This document shows, in pieces, positions 1-8,062 of a stretch of 64,000 nt of DNA (position 1 is its first letter; every line of letters starts with the position of its first letter). The stretch covers positions 2,004,164 through 2,068,163 of the forward strand of contig NZ_CP110232.1 in the NCBI RefSeq assembly GCF_029144185.1, given 5' to 3'. The position numbers and the translations under genes were made by a program. The notes beneath the pieces are model-generated. The model was not told where the DNA came from, did no database searches, and saw only the letters and a program-made list of their open reading frames with translations. The DNA is from Vagococcus intermedius (GTDB lineage Bacteria > Bacillota > Bacilli > Lactobacillales > Vagococcaceae).

Positions 1-218
1 ATGAGACCGCCATTAAACGTTACTGCATAATCGCCCTCATCATTAAGTCCTAAGGTTTCTAAGTGCCCAACTACTGAATTTAAGGGACGACCCGTACATA
101 GTACTACTTTAACCCCTTGCTCTTTGGCCTTTTTTAAAATAACTTGGTTACGTTCTGAAATAGTTTTATCATTCGTCAATAAAGTTCCATCTAAATCAAT
201 GGCAATCAATTTAATCAT
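1..218 (-). CDS. HAD-family Cof-type sugar/nucleotide phosphatase, N-terminal part only
   Basis: The first 72 codons of a haloacid dehalogenase superfamily phosphatase; the rest lies beyond the window edge. Motif I, DLDGT with the nucleophilic Asp, appears right after the start, and CTGRP is the usual second conserved stretch of Cof/YidA-type proteins. These enzymes dephosphorylate small phosphorylated metabolites in the cytoplasm; the substrate cannot be read from this fragment. Two ATGs are possible (218 and 224). I prefer 218 because an AAAGG lies about 10 bases upstream, while it is only about 4 bases from 224. It follows smc by 55 bp on the same strand and may be co-transcribed. Confidence 0.85.
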   Translation of the reverse strand, partial: MIKLIAIDLDGTLLTNDKTISERNQVILKKAKEQGVKVVLCTGRPLNSVVGHLETLGLNDEGDYAVTFNGGL

Positions 219-273
219 GTTCATGACACCTTTCTCTTTCTTATAAATAATTGTGCCTAGTCTTTTCAATGCT

Positions 274-3200
274 CTATTTCGGAGCTTGATCAATGTCACC
301 ATTAGCACTAATTTCTTCAACCCTAACTGATACTATTTTTGAAACACCTGATTCTTGCATTGTCACACCATATAAGACATCGGCTGCTTCCATCGTTCCT
401 TTACGATGCGTAATCACAATAAATTGGGTATCATCTTCAAAGTGGCTTAAATAATGACCAAAACGAGCCACATTGGCTTCATCTAAAGCCGCTTCCACCT
501 CGTCTAAAATACAGAAGGGAACTGGCCGAACCTGAATAATTGAAAATAATAAAGCAATCGCTGTCAAGGCTCGTTCTCCTCCAGACAACAAACTCAAGCT
601 TTGTAATTTTTTACCGGGTGGTTGTGCAACAATTTCAATTCCGGTATTCAATAGATCACTTGGATCCGTTAGGCGCAAGTCAGCATACCCACCGCCAAAC
701 ATACTTGGAAATGTTTCTTGGAATTTCTCCCTAATAGCCGTAAAGATCTCTTCAAACTTGACTTTTACGACTTCATCCATCTCATTCATTGTATCATACA
801 AACTATCTTTGGCTTCTAACAAATCAGAACGTTGCGTTGTCAAGAAGGTATAACGTTCATTGACTTCTTCAAACTGTTCAATAGCACTCACATTAATTGC
901 TCCAAGACCATTAATTTCTTTTTTCAACTCTTTGACTTTTTGACGTGCCTCTTCCACCTCTAATTCTAAAGAGTAACTGGCTTTAGCGGCTTCAAAAGTT
1001 AAGGAATACTCTTCCTGTAAATGTTTCAAGGTATTGTCCATACCCAACTCTGAACGACTCTTTAAAACTTCTGCCTGTGATTTTTGACTCAACAAGGCTT
1101 GGCGTTCCTTGTTTGCTGCGGTTAACCGTTCATCACTCTCAGCTATTTCTTGATTTACTTGATCACGAGTTAGTTTGTAAGTTTTTAGACGTTCTTGCCA
1201 GTCACTTTTTTGTGTTTGCAACTCGCTCATTTTTTCAATCAATGCTTCTTGGGACAGGTGATGGGTCGAATGATGAGTTGTTAACGTTTCTAACTGCTCT
1301 TTTAACTGATTCATTTCAGTTTTGATTTCTTGACGATGACGGTCACAATCTGAAATCAAACGACCGGCATGATTGATCTGTTCCGTAATAACAGCTAATT
1401 TCCCTTGATTTTTTTGCAAGCTTTCTTGCGCTTCTTCTCGTTTTTTAGTATTAATCACTTCAAGAGCATCCGTGTCTGCCATTTCTTGATCTAACTGATC
1501 TTTTTTAGCTTGTAACGCGGCTAATTTTTGTTCAAGTATTACTTTTTCAGCTTCATAATCTGTTAAAAATTGAGTTAATCCTTTTGTTTCATGAGCAAAG
1601 ACTTGTTGTTCCCGATCTAACTGCTGACGTTCATTTTTTAATAATTCAACAGTATTACCTAGCTCCTGTTCTTTAAAGCGAGCTGTCTCATTTTGTTGAC
1701 GCAAACTTTCATAACTCTCGTTTAAATGAGCTAACTCCGTTTTTAAGCGTGTTACTAATGTTTCCCGTTGGCTAAGTTGACTCTCCATTTGTGCGACGTG
1801 TTCATTTAGGACTTTTAACTCTCCAGCTTGGGCAAATAAATTGCCTTGTCCCCCTTTTCTAGTGGCACCACCTGTCATTGACCCACCAGGGTTCATCACG
1901 TCTCCTTCTAATGAAACAACCCGATATTGATAATTAACCTGAGTTGCTAAGCGGTTAGCACTTGCTAAATCACGTGCTAACAGTGTCACCCCTAATAAAT
2001 TTGCAATAATCGGTGAGACTTTCTGGTCATAGGAAATCAATTCACTGGCAATCCCAATAAAGCCTTCTGTTTGACGAACGCTTGCTAAAATATGGTCTGC
2101 TAGCTTACGCGGTCTAACTGTCGTTAAAGGTAAGAATGTCGCTCTTCCTATACGTTTCTTTTTCAAATAAGCAATACCTGCACGACCAGCTTGTTCATTT
2201 TCAACTACCACATGTTGTGCTGCCCCCCCCAGGGCTGTTTCAATTCCTAGCGCATACTCTTTTGGAACTTGAATCAACTCAGCTACGGCACCAACGATCC
2301 CATTTAATTCTGTTTTAGCTTTTAGTACTTCACGTACCCCTTGATAAAAACCAGCATAGTTATCTTGCAACTCTTGTAAACTTTTTTGTCTAGCTTGTGC
2401 TTGTTGTAAAATTTTTAATGCATCATACATTTGCTTTTCTTTTACTTCAAACTCTTGTTTACGATGAGTTAATTGTCTCTCTACTTCTTTTAAATCATTA
2501 CTAAGAGCTAAGACTGTTTCTTGATAACTAGCTAACGCGATGTTCGCTTGTTCTTCACGTTGAACTAATTTTTGATTTTTTTCCACTAACATCTCATGTT
2601 GAGATAAAGCCGAACGATTTTTAGAATTTTCTTGTTCATGTTGTTTCTCTAAAAACTTCAATTCATTTCCGACTGTAGCACTTTCCTGCATGACTTCAAT
2701 ATATTCACTACGTAAATCAGCTAATTGTTCTTTAGCTGATTTACTGTACATTTGAACCGCTGTTTCAAGTTCTTTAACTGCTTTACGCAGTTCTTTTTGT
2801 TTAACTTCTTTTGTCTTCAAATCATCCAGTAACGCTTCACGTTCTTCTTCAAAAGCTTCTAACTTAACCTCAAGATTTTCTAATGTATTAGCATACTCAC
2901 TAGTTGTTTTTTCTACATTTTGACTACGCTCAGCCAATACATTTTTTTGACCTTCTGTTTGTTCATAAGCTTCTGTTAACACTAATAATTCTTGCTGTCC
3001 CTCATCTAATTGCTGATCCAAGCTAGCTCGCTTATCATTCAAGTTAATTAATTGACGATCGAATGTGTCTATTTGTTTACTTAGACTCAAAAGCGTTGTA
3101 TCTAGTTCGGTTAGACTGCTTTCTTTTGTCGCATATAACTCTTGATGCGTCAAAATATCCGCAACTGCAACCCCTACATCTAACTTAGTCAATTCTTCTT

Positions 3201-3855
3201 GATAACTTAAATATTTAGTTGCACGTTGGCTTTGATCCCTTAATGGCTCCAACTGAACTTCTAATTCATATACAATATCTTGAACACGATTTAAATTATC
3301 TTCTGTTTCAAACAATTTTTGTTCTGCCTGACGTTTACGTTGCTTGTACTTTAAAACACCTGCTGCTTCTTCAAAAATCCCCCGGCGGTCTTCCGGTTTA
3401 CTATTAAAAATCGCCTCGACTTTCCCTTGGGAAATAATTGAAAAAGACTCTTTTCCCAAACCAGAATCCATAAATAACTCAATAATATCTTTTAAACGAC
3501 AACTTTGTTTATTAATATAAAAATCACTATCACCATTTCGTTTCAAACGGCGTGTGACGCTTACTTCACTAAAATCTAGCGGTAAAAAACGCTCTTCATT
3601 GTCTAAAACTACTGTTACTTCTGCCACATTTAATTGTTTTCGTTTGGTCGTTCCTGCAAAGATAACATCTGGCATTTTACCACCGCGTAAACTTTTAGCC
3701 GATTGTTCTCCTAAAACCCAACGGATTGCCTCAGTTATGTTACTTTTCCCACTACCATTTGGACCTACGACAGCGGTTAATCCACGATCAAACTCGATAA
3801 CTGTTCGCTCTGCAAAAGATTTAAATCCAGCTATCTCTAATCTTTTCAAATACAC
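274..3855 (-). CDS. smc: Chromosome partition protein SMC
   Basis: Full-length bacterial condensin subunit (1193 aa, the usual size). It is an ATPase that dimerises through its hinge and, with ScpA/ScpB, organises and segregates the chromosome. Walker A GPNGSGKS is at residues 31-38. Two long Gln/Glu/Lys-rich coiled coils flank a globular hinge near residues 510-640. The C-terminal head has the ABC signature LSGGE and the Walker B region ILDEVEAALD. The start is GTG, 10 bases after AAAGGAG. It lies downstream of rnc, the conserved rnc-smc order. The 101-bp gap contains competing inverted repeats, listed separately. Confidence 0.97.
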   Translation of the reverse strand: MYLKRLEIAGFKSFAERTVIEFDRGLTAVVGPNGSGKSNITEAIRWVLGEQSAKSLRGGKMPDVIFAGTTKRKQLNVAEVTVVLDNEERFLPLDFSEVSVTRRLKRNGDSDFYINKQSCRLKDIIELFMDSGLGKESFSIISQGKVEAIFNSKPEDRRGIFEEAAGVLKYKQRKRQAEQKLFETEDNLNRVQDIVYELEVQLEPLRDQSQRATKYLSYQEELTKLDVGVAVADILTHQELYATKESSLTELDTTLLSLSKQIDTFDRQLINLNDKRASLDQQLDEGQQELLVLTEAYEQTEGQKNVLAERSQNVEKTTSEYANTLENLEVKLEAFEEEREALLDDLKTKEVKQKELRKAVKELETAVQMYSKSAKEQLADLRSEYIEVMQESATVGNELKFLEKQHEQENSKNRSALSQHEMLVEKNQKLVQREEQANIALASYQETVLALSNDLKEVERQLTHRKQEFEVKEKQMYDALKILQQAQARQKSLQELQDNYAGFYQGVREVLKAKTELNGIVGAVAELIQVPKEYALGIETALGGAAQHVVVENEQAGRAGIAYLKKKRIGRATFLPLTTVRPRKLADHILASVRQTEGFIGIASELISYDQKVSPIIANLLGVTLLARDLASANRLATQVNYQYRVVSLEGDVMNPGGSMTGGATRKGGQGNLFAQAGELKVLNEHVAQMESQLSQRETLVTRLKTELAHLNESYESLRQQNETARFKEQELGNTVELLKNERQQLDREQQVFAHETKGLTQFLTDYEAEKVILEQKLAALQAKKDQLDQEMADTDALEVINTKKREEAQESLQKNQGKLAVITEQINHAGRLISDCDRHRQEIKTEMNQLKEQLETLTTHHSTHHLSQEALIEKMSELQTQKSDWQERLKTYKLTRDQVNQEIAESDERLTAANKERQALLSQKSQAEVLKSRSELGMDNTLKHLQEEYSLTFEAAKASYSLELEVEEARQKVKELKKEINGLGAINVSAIEQFEEVNERYTFLTTQRSDLLEAKDSLYDTMNEMDEVVKVKFEEIFTAIREKFQETFPSMFGGGYADLRLTDPSDLLNTGIEIVAQPPGKKLQSLSLLSGGERALTAIALLFSIIQVRPVPFCILDEVEAALDEANVARFGHYLSHFEDDTQFIVITHRKGTMEAADVLYGVTMQESGVSKIVSVRVEEISANGDIDQAPK

Positions 3856-3875
3856 TAATCTCTGACTCCTTTCCG

Positions 3876-3951
3876 CTGTTCAACCTGTCATACTTTTACT
3901 GATAAAGTTAAAGACAGCTGAACAGTATCAAAAAAACTGACCTGTCCAGCT
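3876..3951 (-). repeat. Three-arm inverted repeat set between rnc and smc
   Basis: Three related arms lie in the rnc-smc gap: 3876-3889, 3913-3925 and 3942-3951. The middle arm (GACAGCTGAACAG on the plus strand) can pair either with the outer arm on the smc side or with the arm next to the rnc stop codon, so the two hairpins are mutually exclusive. There is no strong U-tract directly after either stem, so a simple terminator is unlikely. An RNase III processing site or mRNA-stability element is a reasonable guess, not shown. Confidence 0.5.
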
Positions 3952-3956
3952 GATGT

Positions 3957-4652
3957 TTAATTATTGTTCAAATCTGATATTGCTGCAGCTGCTGCGCTCT
4001 GCTCCGCCATTTTTTTAGATTTTCCTTGCCCTCTTCCAATAACATGTCCTTCAACACTGACTTCAACAGCGAATTGACGATTATGGGCAGGTCCTTCTTC
4101 TCCGACCAATTGATAAGAGATAGCCACGTCACCGTTTCGTTGTAATATTTCTTGAAGCGCAGTCTTATGATCCATCTCATGTGAAAAAGCACCAGATTCT
4201 ATTTTCGGAAAAATAACTTGTGCTACAAACTTTTCAGCTGCAACCAACCCTTGATCCAAATATAAAGCTCCTAAAAATGATTCGAATAAGTCACATAATA
4301 AGGCAGGTCTTTGACGACCATTGGAATTCTCTTCCCCTTTACCTAAACGAATATAGTGGTCAAACTGACACGCTTTAGCAAATTTAGCTAAACTATCTTC
4401 ACAAACAATCGCTGCTCGCATTTTAGTTAATTTACCTTCTGGTAAATCTGTAAATTTCCCATATAAGTATTCTGAAATAATTAGCTCTAAAACAGCATCT
4501 CCTAAAAATTCCAAACGCTCATTGTCAGTTAGTTCTAAATATCGATGCTCATTGACATAAGATGAATGAGTAAATGCGTCTTCTAATAGTGTGGTATCTT
4601 TAAATTCAACTTGAAACCTTTTCTTTATCAACTGTAATAATTGTTCATTCAT
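3957..4652 (-). CDS. rnc: Ribonuclease III
   Basis: Double-strand-specific endoribonuclease that matures rRNA and cleaves structured mRNAs. The catalytic domain carries the family signature NERLEFLGDAVLEL, and the C-terminal third is a double-stranded RNA-binding domain ending in Ala-rich helices. An in-frame ATG exists 33 bases upstream (4685), but a TATAAT -10 box sits at 4689-4694, so that codon would be almost at the transcript's 5' end. The ATG at 4652 has AAGGGTG about 7 bases upstream and is preferred, giving 231 aa, a normal length. smc follows downstream. Confidence 0.95.
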   Translation of the reverse strand: MNEQLLQLIKKRFQVEFKDTTLLEDAFTHSSYVNEHRYLELTDNERLEFLGDAVLELIISEYLYGKFTDLPEGKLTKMRAAIVCEDSLAKFAKACQFDHYIRLGKGEENSNGRQRPALLCDLFESFLGALYLDQGLVAAEKFVAQVIFPKIESGAFSHEMDHKTALQEILQRNGDVAISYQLVGEEGPAHNRQFAVEVSVEGHVIGRGQGKSKKMAEQSAAAAAISDLNNN

Positions 4653-4688
4653 ATCAATCACCCTTTTTCTTTTAACTACACTCATCTT

Positions 4689-4717
4689 ATTATACTGTTT
4701 TTAACCAACTTTTTAAA
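4689..4717 (-). promoter_or_regulatory. Promoter of rnc(-smc)
   Basis: TATAAT at 4689-4694 and a weak -35 (TTTAAA, 4712-4717) 17 bp away on the minus strand. The expected transcription start falls near 4682, which argues for the downstream rnc start codon. Confidence 0.6.
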
Positions 4718-4811
4718 CGATTTAACTAAAATATCATGAAATACCTGATATAAAAGCTAATCACTAACCCTAATTGTTACTAAATATTTTAGACGCTCAT
4801 AACCACTCAAC

Positions 4812-4860
4812 AAAAAAACCAGTCTGGCGCTTGTCATGTTTGACTAGCTGCGACTGGTTT
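4812..4860 (-). terminator. Rho-independent terminator of fumC
   Basis: A nine-base perfect stem (AAACCAGTC / GACTGGTTT) with a long loop, followed on the minus strand by a run of Ts, just beyond the fumC stop codon. Confidence 0.75.
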
Positions 4861-4870
4861 CATTTTTTAA

Positions 4871-6244
4871 TTAATTTAACATCGTTTTTGGATCTAAGAA
4901 TCCTTTTAACTCTTCTTCATTATAATCTGTTAACTCTAAGGCAGCTTCTAGCAAGCTCAATTCATTTTCAAAGGCATACTTCGCCGTCTTAGCACTCTCG
5001 TCATAGCCAATATGAGGACTCAAAGCTGTTACTAGCATCAAAGAATCGTCTAACAATTGAGTCATACGTTTTTCATTTACTTCAATGCCACTTAAGCAAC
5101 GTTCTCTAAACGAGCACATGCCATCACTTAATAAACGCACTGTTTGTACAAAATTCAACATAATAACAGGTTTAAAAACATTTAATTCAAAGTTTCCCTG
5201 GCTAGCCGCAAATTGAATGGTTGTATGATTTCCCATAATTTGTGCTGTAATCATCGTTAAAGCCTCTGCTTGAGTAGGGTTAATCTTACCGGGCATAATT
5301 GAGGAACCAGGCTCGTTACTTGGAATCGTAATTTCACCAATACCACAACGTGGTCCACTAGCTAACCAGCGAATATCATTGGCAATCTTCATTAAGTCTC
5401 CTGCTAAGCCTGTCAAAATACCGTGAACAGCTGTCATATTGCTATGAGAAGTTAAGCCATAAAATTTATTAGGTTCGTCCATAAAACCTGGATAATACGT
5501 TTTATTAATTTCACTTACCATTCCTTTAGAAAAAGTCGGTGAGGCATTGAGACCCGTTCCAACAGCCGTTCCACCAATTGGCAAATAAGCTAATTCTTCT
5601 AAGGTTTGGTTTAATAAGTGTTGATTTTTTTCAATCATCCCGCGCCAACCACTAATTTCTTGGGCAAAAGTCAAAGGTGTCGCATCTTGTAAATGTGTTC
5701 GACCAATTTTAACTTGGTTTTGATAGGTCTTTTCCAAATTTTTTAATAGCTCAATCCAGTTACCCAACTCTGGTAAGACTTCTTCTTTTACCATACGATA
5801 AGCTGCCATATTCATTCCTGTCGGGAAGACATCGTTGGAACTTTGCGACTTATTAATGTCATCATTTGGATGTAACTGAATACCACGATTTTTTTGATTA
5901 CCTAAAAAAGCAATGACTTCATTAACATTCATATTTGTCTGAGTCCCACTACCTGTTTGCCATACTTTCAAGGGGAAATGTTCTCCAATTGAGTCTTTAG
6001 CTAAAATTTCATCACAGACCTCTATAATTAACGTCATTTTTTCTTCAGCCAATTTGCCTTCTAGGCCATTCTGAACCGCAGCTGCTCGCTTTACGTGAAC
6101 TAAACTACGCATTAATTCCTCTGGCATTACCTCTGTGCCAATCGGGAAATTTTGTAGACTACGCTGCGTTTGTGCGCCCCAGCTAGCCGTTGTAGCTACT
6201 TTAATTTCACCGATTGAATCTTTTTCTATCCGGTAATCTGTCAC
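4871..6244 (-). CDS. fumC: Class II fumarate hydratase
   Basis: Interconverts fumarate and malate; cytoplasmic homotetramer of the fumarase/aspartase superfamily. The superfamily signature GSSIMPGKINPTQ is intact, and TGSGTQTNMNVNEV is the fumarase form of the substrate-binding stretch, unlike the aspartase form in the next gene. The reading frame opens at GTG 6253, but AAGGAG lies 8 bases before the GTG at 6244, giving a protein beginning M-TDYRIEKDSIGE as in relatives (457 aa). It lies 170 bp downstream of aspA, has a candidate promoter of its own and ends in a strong terminator. With aspartase it can route aspartate to malate via fumarate. Confidence 0.93.
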   Translation of the reverse strand: MTDYRIEKDSIGEIKVATTASWGAQTQRSLQNFPIGTEVMPEELMRSLVHVKRAAAVQNGLEGKLAEEKMTLIIEVCDEILAKDSIGEHFPLKVWQTGSGTQTNMNVNEVIAFLGNQKNRGIQLHPNDDINKSQSSNDVFPTGMNMAAYRMVKEEVLPELGNWIELLKNLEKTYQNQVKIGRTHLQDATPLTFAQEISGWRGMIEKNQHLLNQTLEELAYLPIGGTAVGTGLNASPTFSKGMVSEINKTYYPGFMDEPNKFYGLTSHSNMTAVHGILTGLAGDLMKIANDIRWLASGPRCGIGEITIPSNEPGSSIMPGKINPTQAEALTMITAQIMGNHTTIQFAASQGNFELNVFKPVIMLNFVQTVRLLSDGMCSFRERCLSGIEVNEKRMTQLLDDSLMLVTALSPHIGYDESAKTAKYAFENELSLLEAALELTDYNEEELKGFLDPKTMLN

Positions 6245-6342
6245 CTTCATCACTCCTTATAGACACATCCAACTTAGGGACAATCATCTGATTTAATTAG
6301 ATCGCCGCTAAGTAAGTTGATGTCATTAGTTATTTCTTAATT

Positions 6343-6371
6343 ATCATAACGTTTCTCTTACTATTAGTAAA
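6343..6371 (-). promoter_or_regulatory. Candidate promoter of fumC
   Basis: TTTACT (6366-6371) and TATGAT (6343-6348) separated by 17 bp on the minus strand, about 100 bp before the fumC start. The -35 match is moderate, so fumC may also depend on read-through from aspA. Confidence 0.4.
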
Positions 6372-6414
6372 TATTTCTGAAAATCTAACCTCTTAAAATC
6401 ACATTATTTTAGTG

Positions 6415-7770
6415 TTAATCCATAATTTGTTTTAAAATACTTTCTGATACACCATGTTCGCGAGCCACTTCTAGTACTGTTTTATCTTCACGTAAACTTT
6501 GTTTCGTAATAGATGATGCCTCATCATAGCCAATATGACTTGCCAAGCTAGTTGTCAAATAAGTACTTCTTTCTAACAATTCACGACAACGTTTTTCATT
6601 CACTTCAATTCCAATTACACAATTATCAATAAATGAACGGAAGGCGTTGGTTAACGCATTGAATGATTCAATCATTGTATAGAAAATAACCGGTTCAAAT
6701 GCATTTAACTCTAACTGCCCCGCTTCAACAGCCATTGAAATCGTCACATTATGACCTGCAACTAAAAAGGCCGCTTGCGTCACCACTTCAGGAATCACCG
6801 GATTAATCTTACCTGGCATAATTGATGATCCATTTTGACGTGAAGGGATAAATAACTCACCTAGGCCCGTACGAGGACCAGATGATAACAGACGAATATC
6901 ATTGGCAACTTTCGATGTACTTAAAGCGATTGTTTTCAAACAATCTGATACTACTGCATAACAATCAATATTTTGAGTCCCATCGACTAAGTCCTCAGCT
7001 ACCTCTAAATCAAAACCAGTAATACTATTTAAATGTTTTACTACCATGTTAGGTAGGTCATTGTGGGCTGAGATACCTGTCCCTATCGCTGTCCCCCCCA
7101 TGTTCAATGAACTAATTTCTGAACGAACATTGACAAGACGGGCAATATTACGTTTCGTCAACACATAGTAAGCATTGAATTCTGCCCCTACTGTAATAGG
7201 TACTGCATCACTTAATTGTGTCCGTCCCATTTTTTTAATATCCTTAAATGCTTCCGCTTTAACTTTAAAAGCTGCTGCCAAGTCACTTAAGGTCGGTAAT
7301 AACTGATCCATCATTTTCAAGAAGGTTAATTTCCCAGCACTTGGGTAAACATCATTCGTTGACTGACCTTTATTGACATGATCGTTCGGACTAACAACCG
7401 TATAATCACCTTTTTCGCCACCTAATAATTCAATCGCACGATTAGCTAAGACTTCATTAATGTTCATATTCGTACTCGTACCTGCCCCACCTTGAATGGG
7501 GTCAACAATCATTTGATCATATAGATTTCCTTGCAACATCTCATCAGCGGCTTTAATAATAGCCTCACCTATTTTTATATCTAATTCGCCTAACTCCATA
7601 TTTGCCATAGCGGTTGCTTTTTTTATTTCAACTAGACTTTCAACAAATAATGGATCTAATTTAAGCTTAGTAATTTGAAAGTTATCCACTGCACGTTGCG
7701 CATTGACCCCATAATAAGCTTCTTTCGGAATATCTATATTACCTACACTGTCATGTTCTTTACGATACAT
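6415..7770 (-). CDS. aspA: Aspartate ammonia-lyase (aspartase)
   Basis: Deaminates L-aspartate to fumarate and ammonia. It belongs to the same superfamily as the adjacent fumarase and shares GSSIMPGKINP, but GAGTSTNMNINEVLANRA is the aspartase-type substrate loop. At 451 aa it is slightly shorter than the roughly 470 aa common for AspA, with the C-terminus trimmed. AGGAGG lies 8 bases before the ATG. It is followed by fumC, so fumarate formed here can be hydrated directly to malate. A catabolite-response-like element lies about 100 bp upstream. I see no asparaginase or dicarboxylate transporter gene beside it. Confidence 0.9.
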   Translation of the reverse strand: MYRKEHDSVGNIDIPKEAYYGVNAQRAVDNFQITKLKLDPLFVESLVEIKKATAMANMELGELDIKIGEAIIKAADEMLQGNLYDQMIVDPIQGGAGTSTNMNINEVLANRAIELLGGEKGDYTVVSPNDHVNKGQSTNDVYPSAGKLTFLKMMDQLLPTLSDLAAAFKVKAEAFKDIKKMGRTQLSDAVPITVGAEFNAYYVLTKRNIARLVNVRSEISSLNMGGTAIGTGISAHNDLPNMVVKHLNSITGFDLEVAEDLVDGTQNIDCYAVVSDCLKTIALSTSKVANDIRLLSSGPRTGLGELFIPSRQNGSSIMPGKINPVIPEVVTQAAFLVAGHNVTISMAVEAGQLELNAFEPVIFYTMIESFNALTNAFRSFIDNCVIGIEVNEKRCRELLERSTYLTTSLASHIGYDEASSITKQSLREDKTVLEVAREHGVSESILKQIMD

Positions 7771-7868
7771 TTTAATTCCTCCTAATTAGTTGTTGGCTTT
7801 CTAGTTTGTAATTTTTCATTTATTAAAACTATTTAACACTGTTTTTTTATAATTATAGTATAACTAAA

Positions 7869-7882
7869 AAAAAGCGCTTTCT
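7869..7882. promoter_or_regulatory. Candidate cre (CcpA) site upstream of aspA
   Basis: AAAAAGCGCTTTCT matches 11 of 14 positions of the idealised cre palindrome TGAAAGCGCTTTCA, including the central AAAGCGCTTT. On the minus strand a TATAAT lies about 17 bp downstream, so the site would cover the -35 region and suggests carbon catabolite repression of aspA. Confidence 0.45.
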
Positions 7883-8017
7883 GATCTTTCTCATGTATAT
7901 TTTTTACTATCTGTGGCTTTTTTTAATCTATTCAAGCAGTATTCTCATACAATTCCCTTAGTGTTCTCTTTTAATTCACAGAAAATGAAAAGGGTTACAT
8001 AAAACCGAATAAAAAAC

Positions 8018-8054
8018 AAAAAAAGACCTGAGCCTAGGACTCAGATCTTTTTTT
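8018..8054 (-). terminator. Terminator of the opp operon
   Basis: Stem GACCTGAG / CTCAGATC (one mismatch) flanked by A- and T-runs with a 7-base loop, immediately after oppA. The A/T symmetry could also let it act in the opposite direction. Confidence 0.85.
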
Positions 8055-8062
8055 ATTCGTAT

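Noticed and set aside
540-3407. Several plus-strand open frames of 60-100 codons inside smc
   Set aside because: They lack ribosome binding sites and are antisense shadows of the coiled-coil coding sequence.
4653-4685. Longer RNase III with 11 extra N-terminal residues
   Set aside because: A TATAAT lies 3 bases before that ATG, leaving almost no leader, while the next ATG has a good ribosome binding site.
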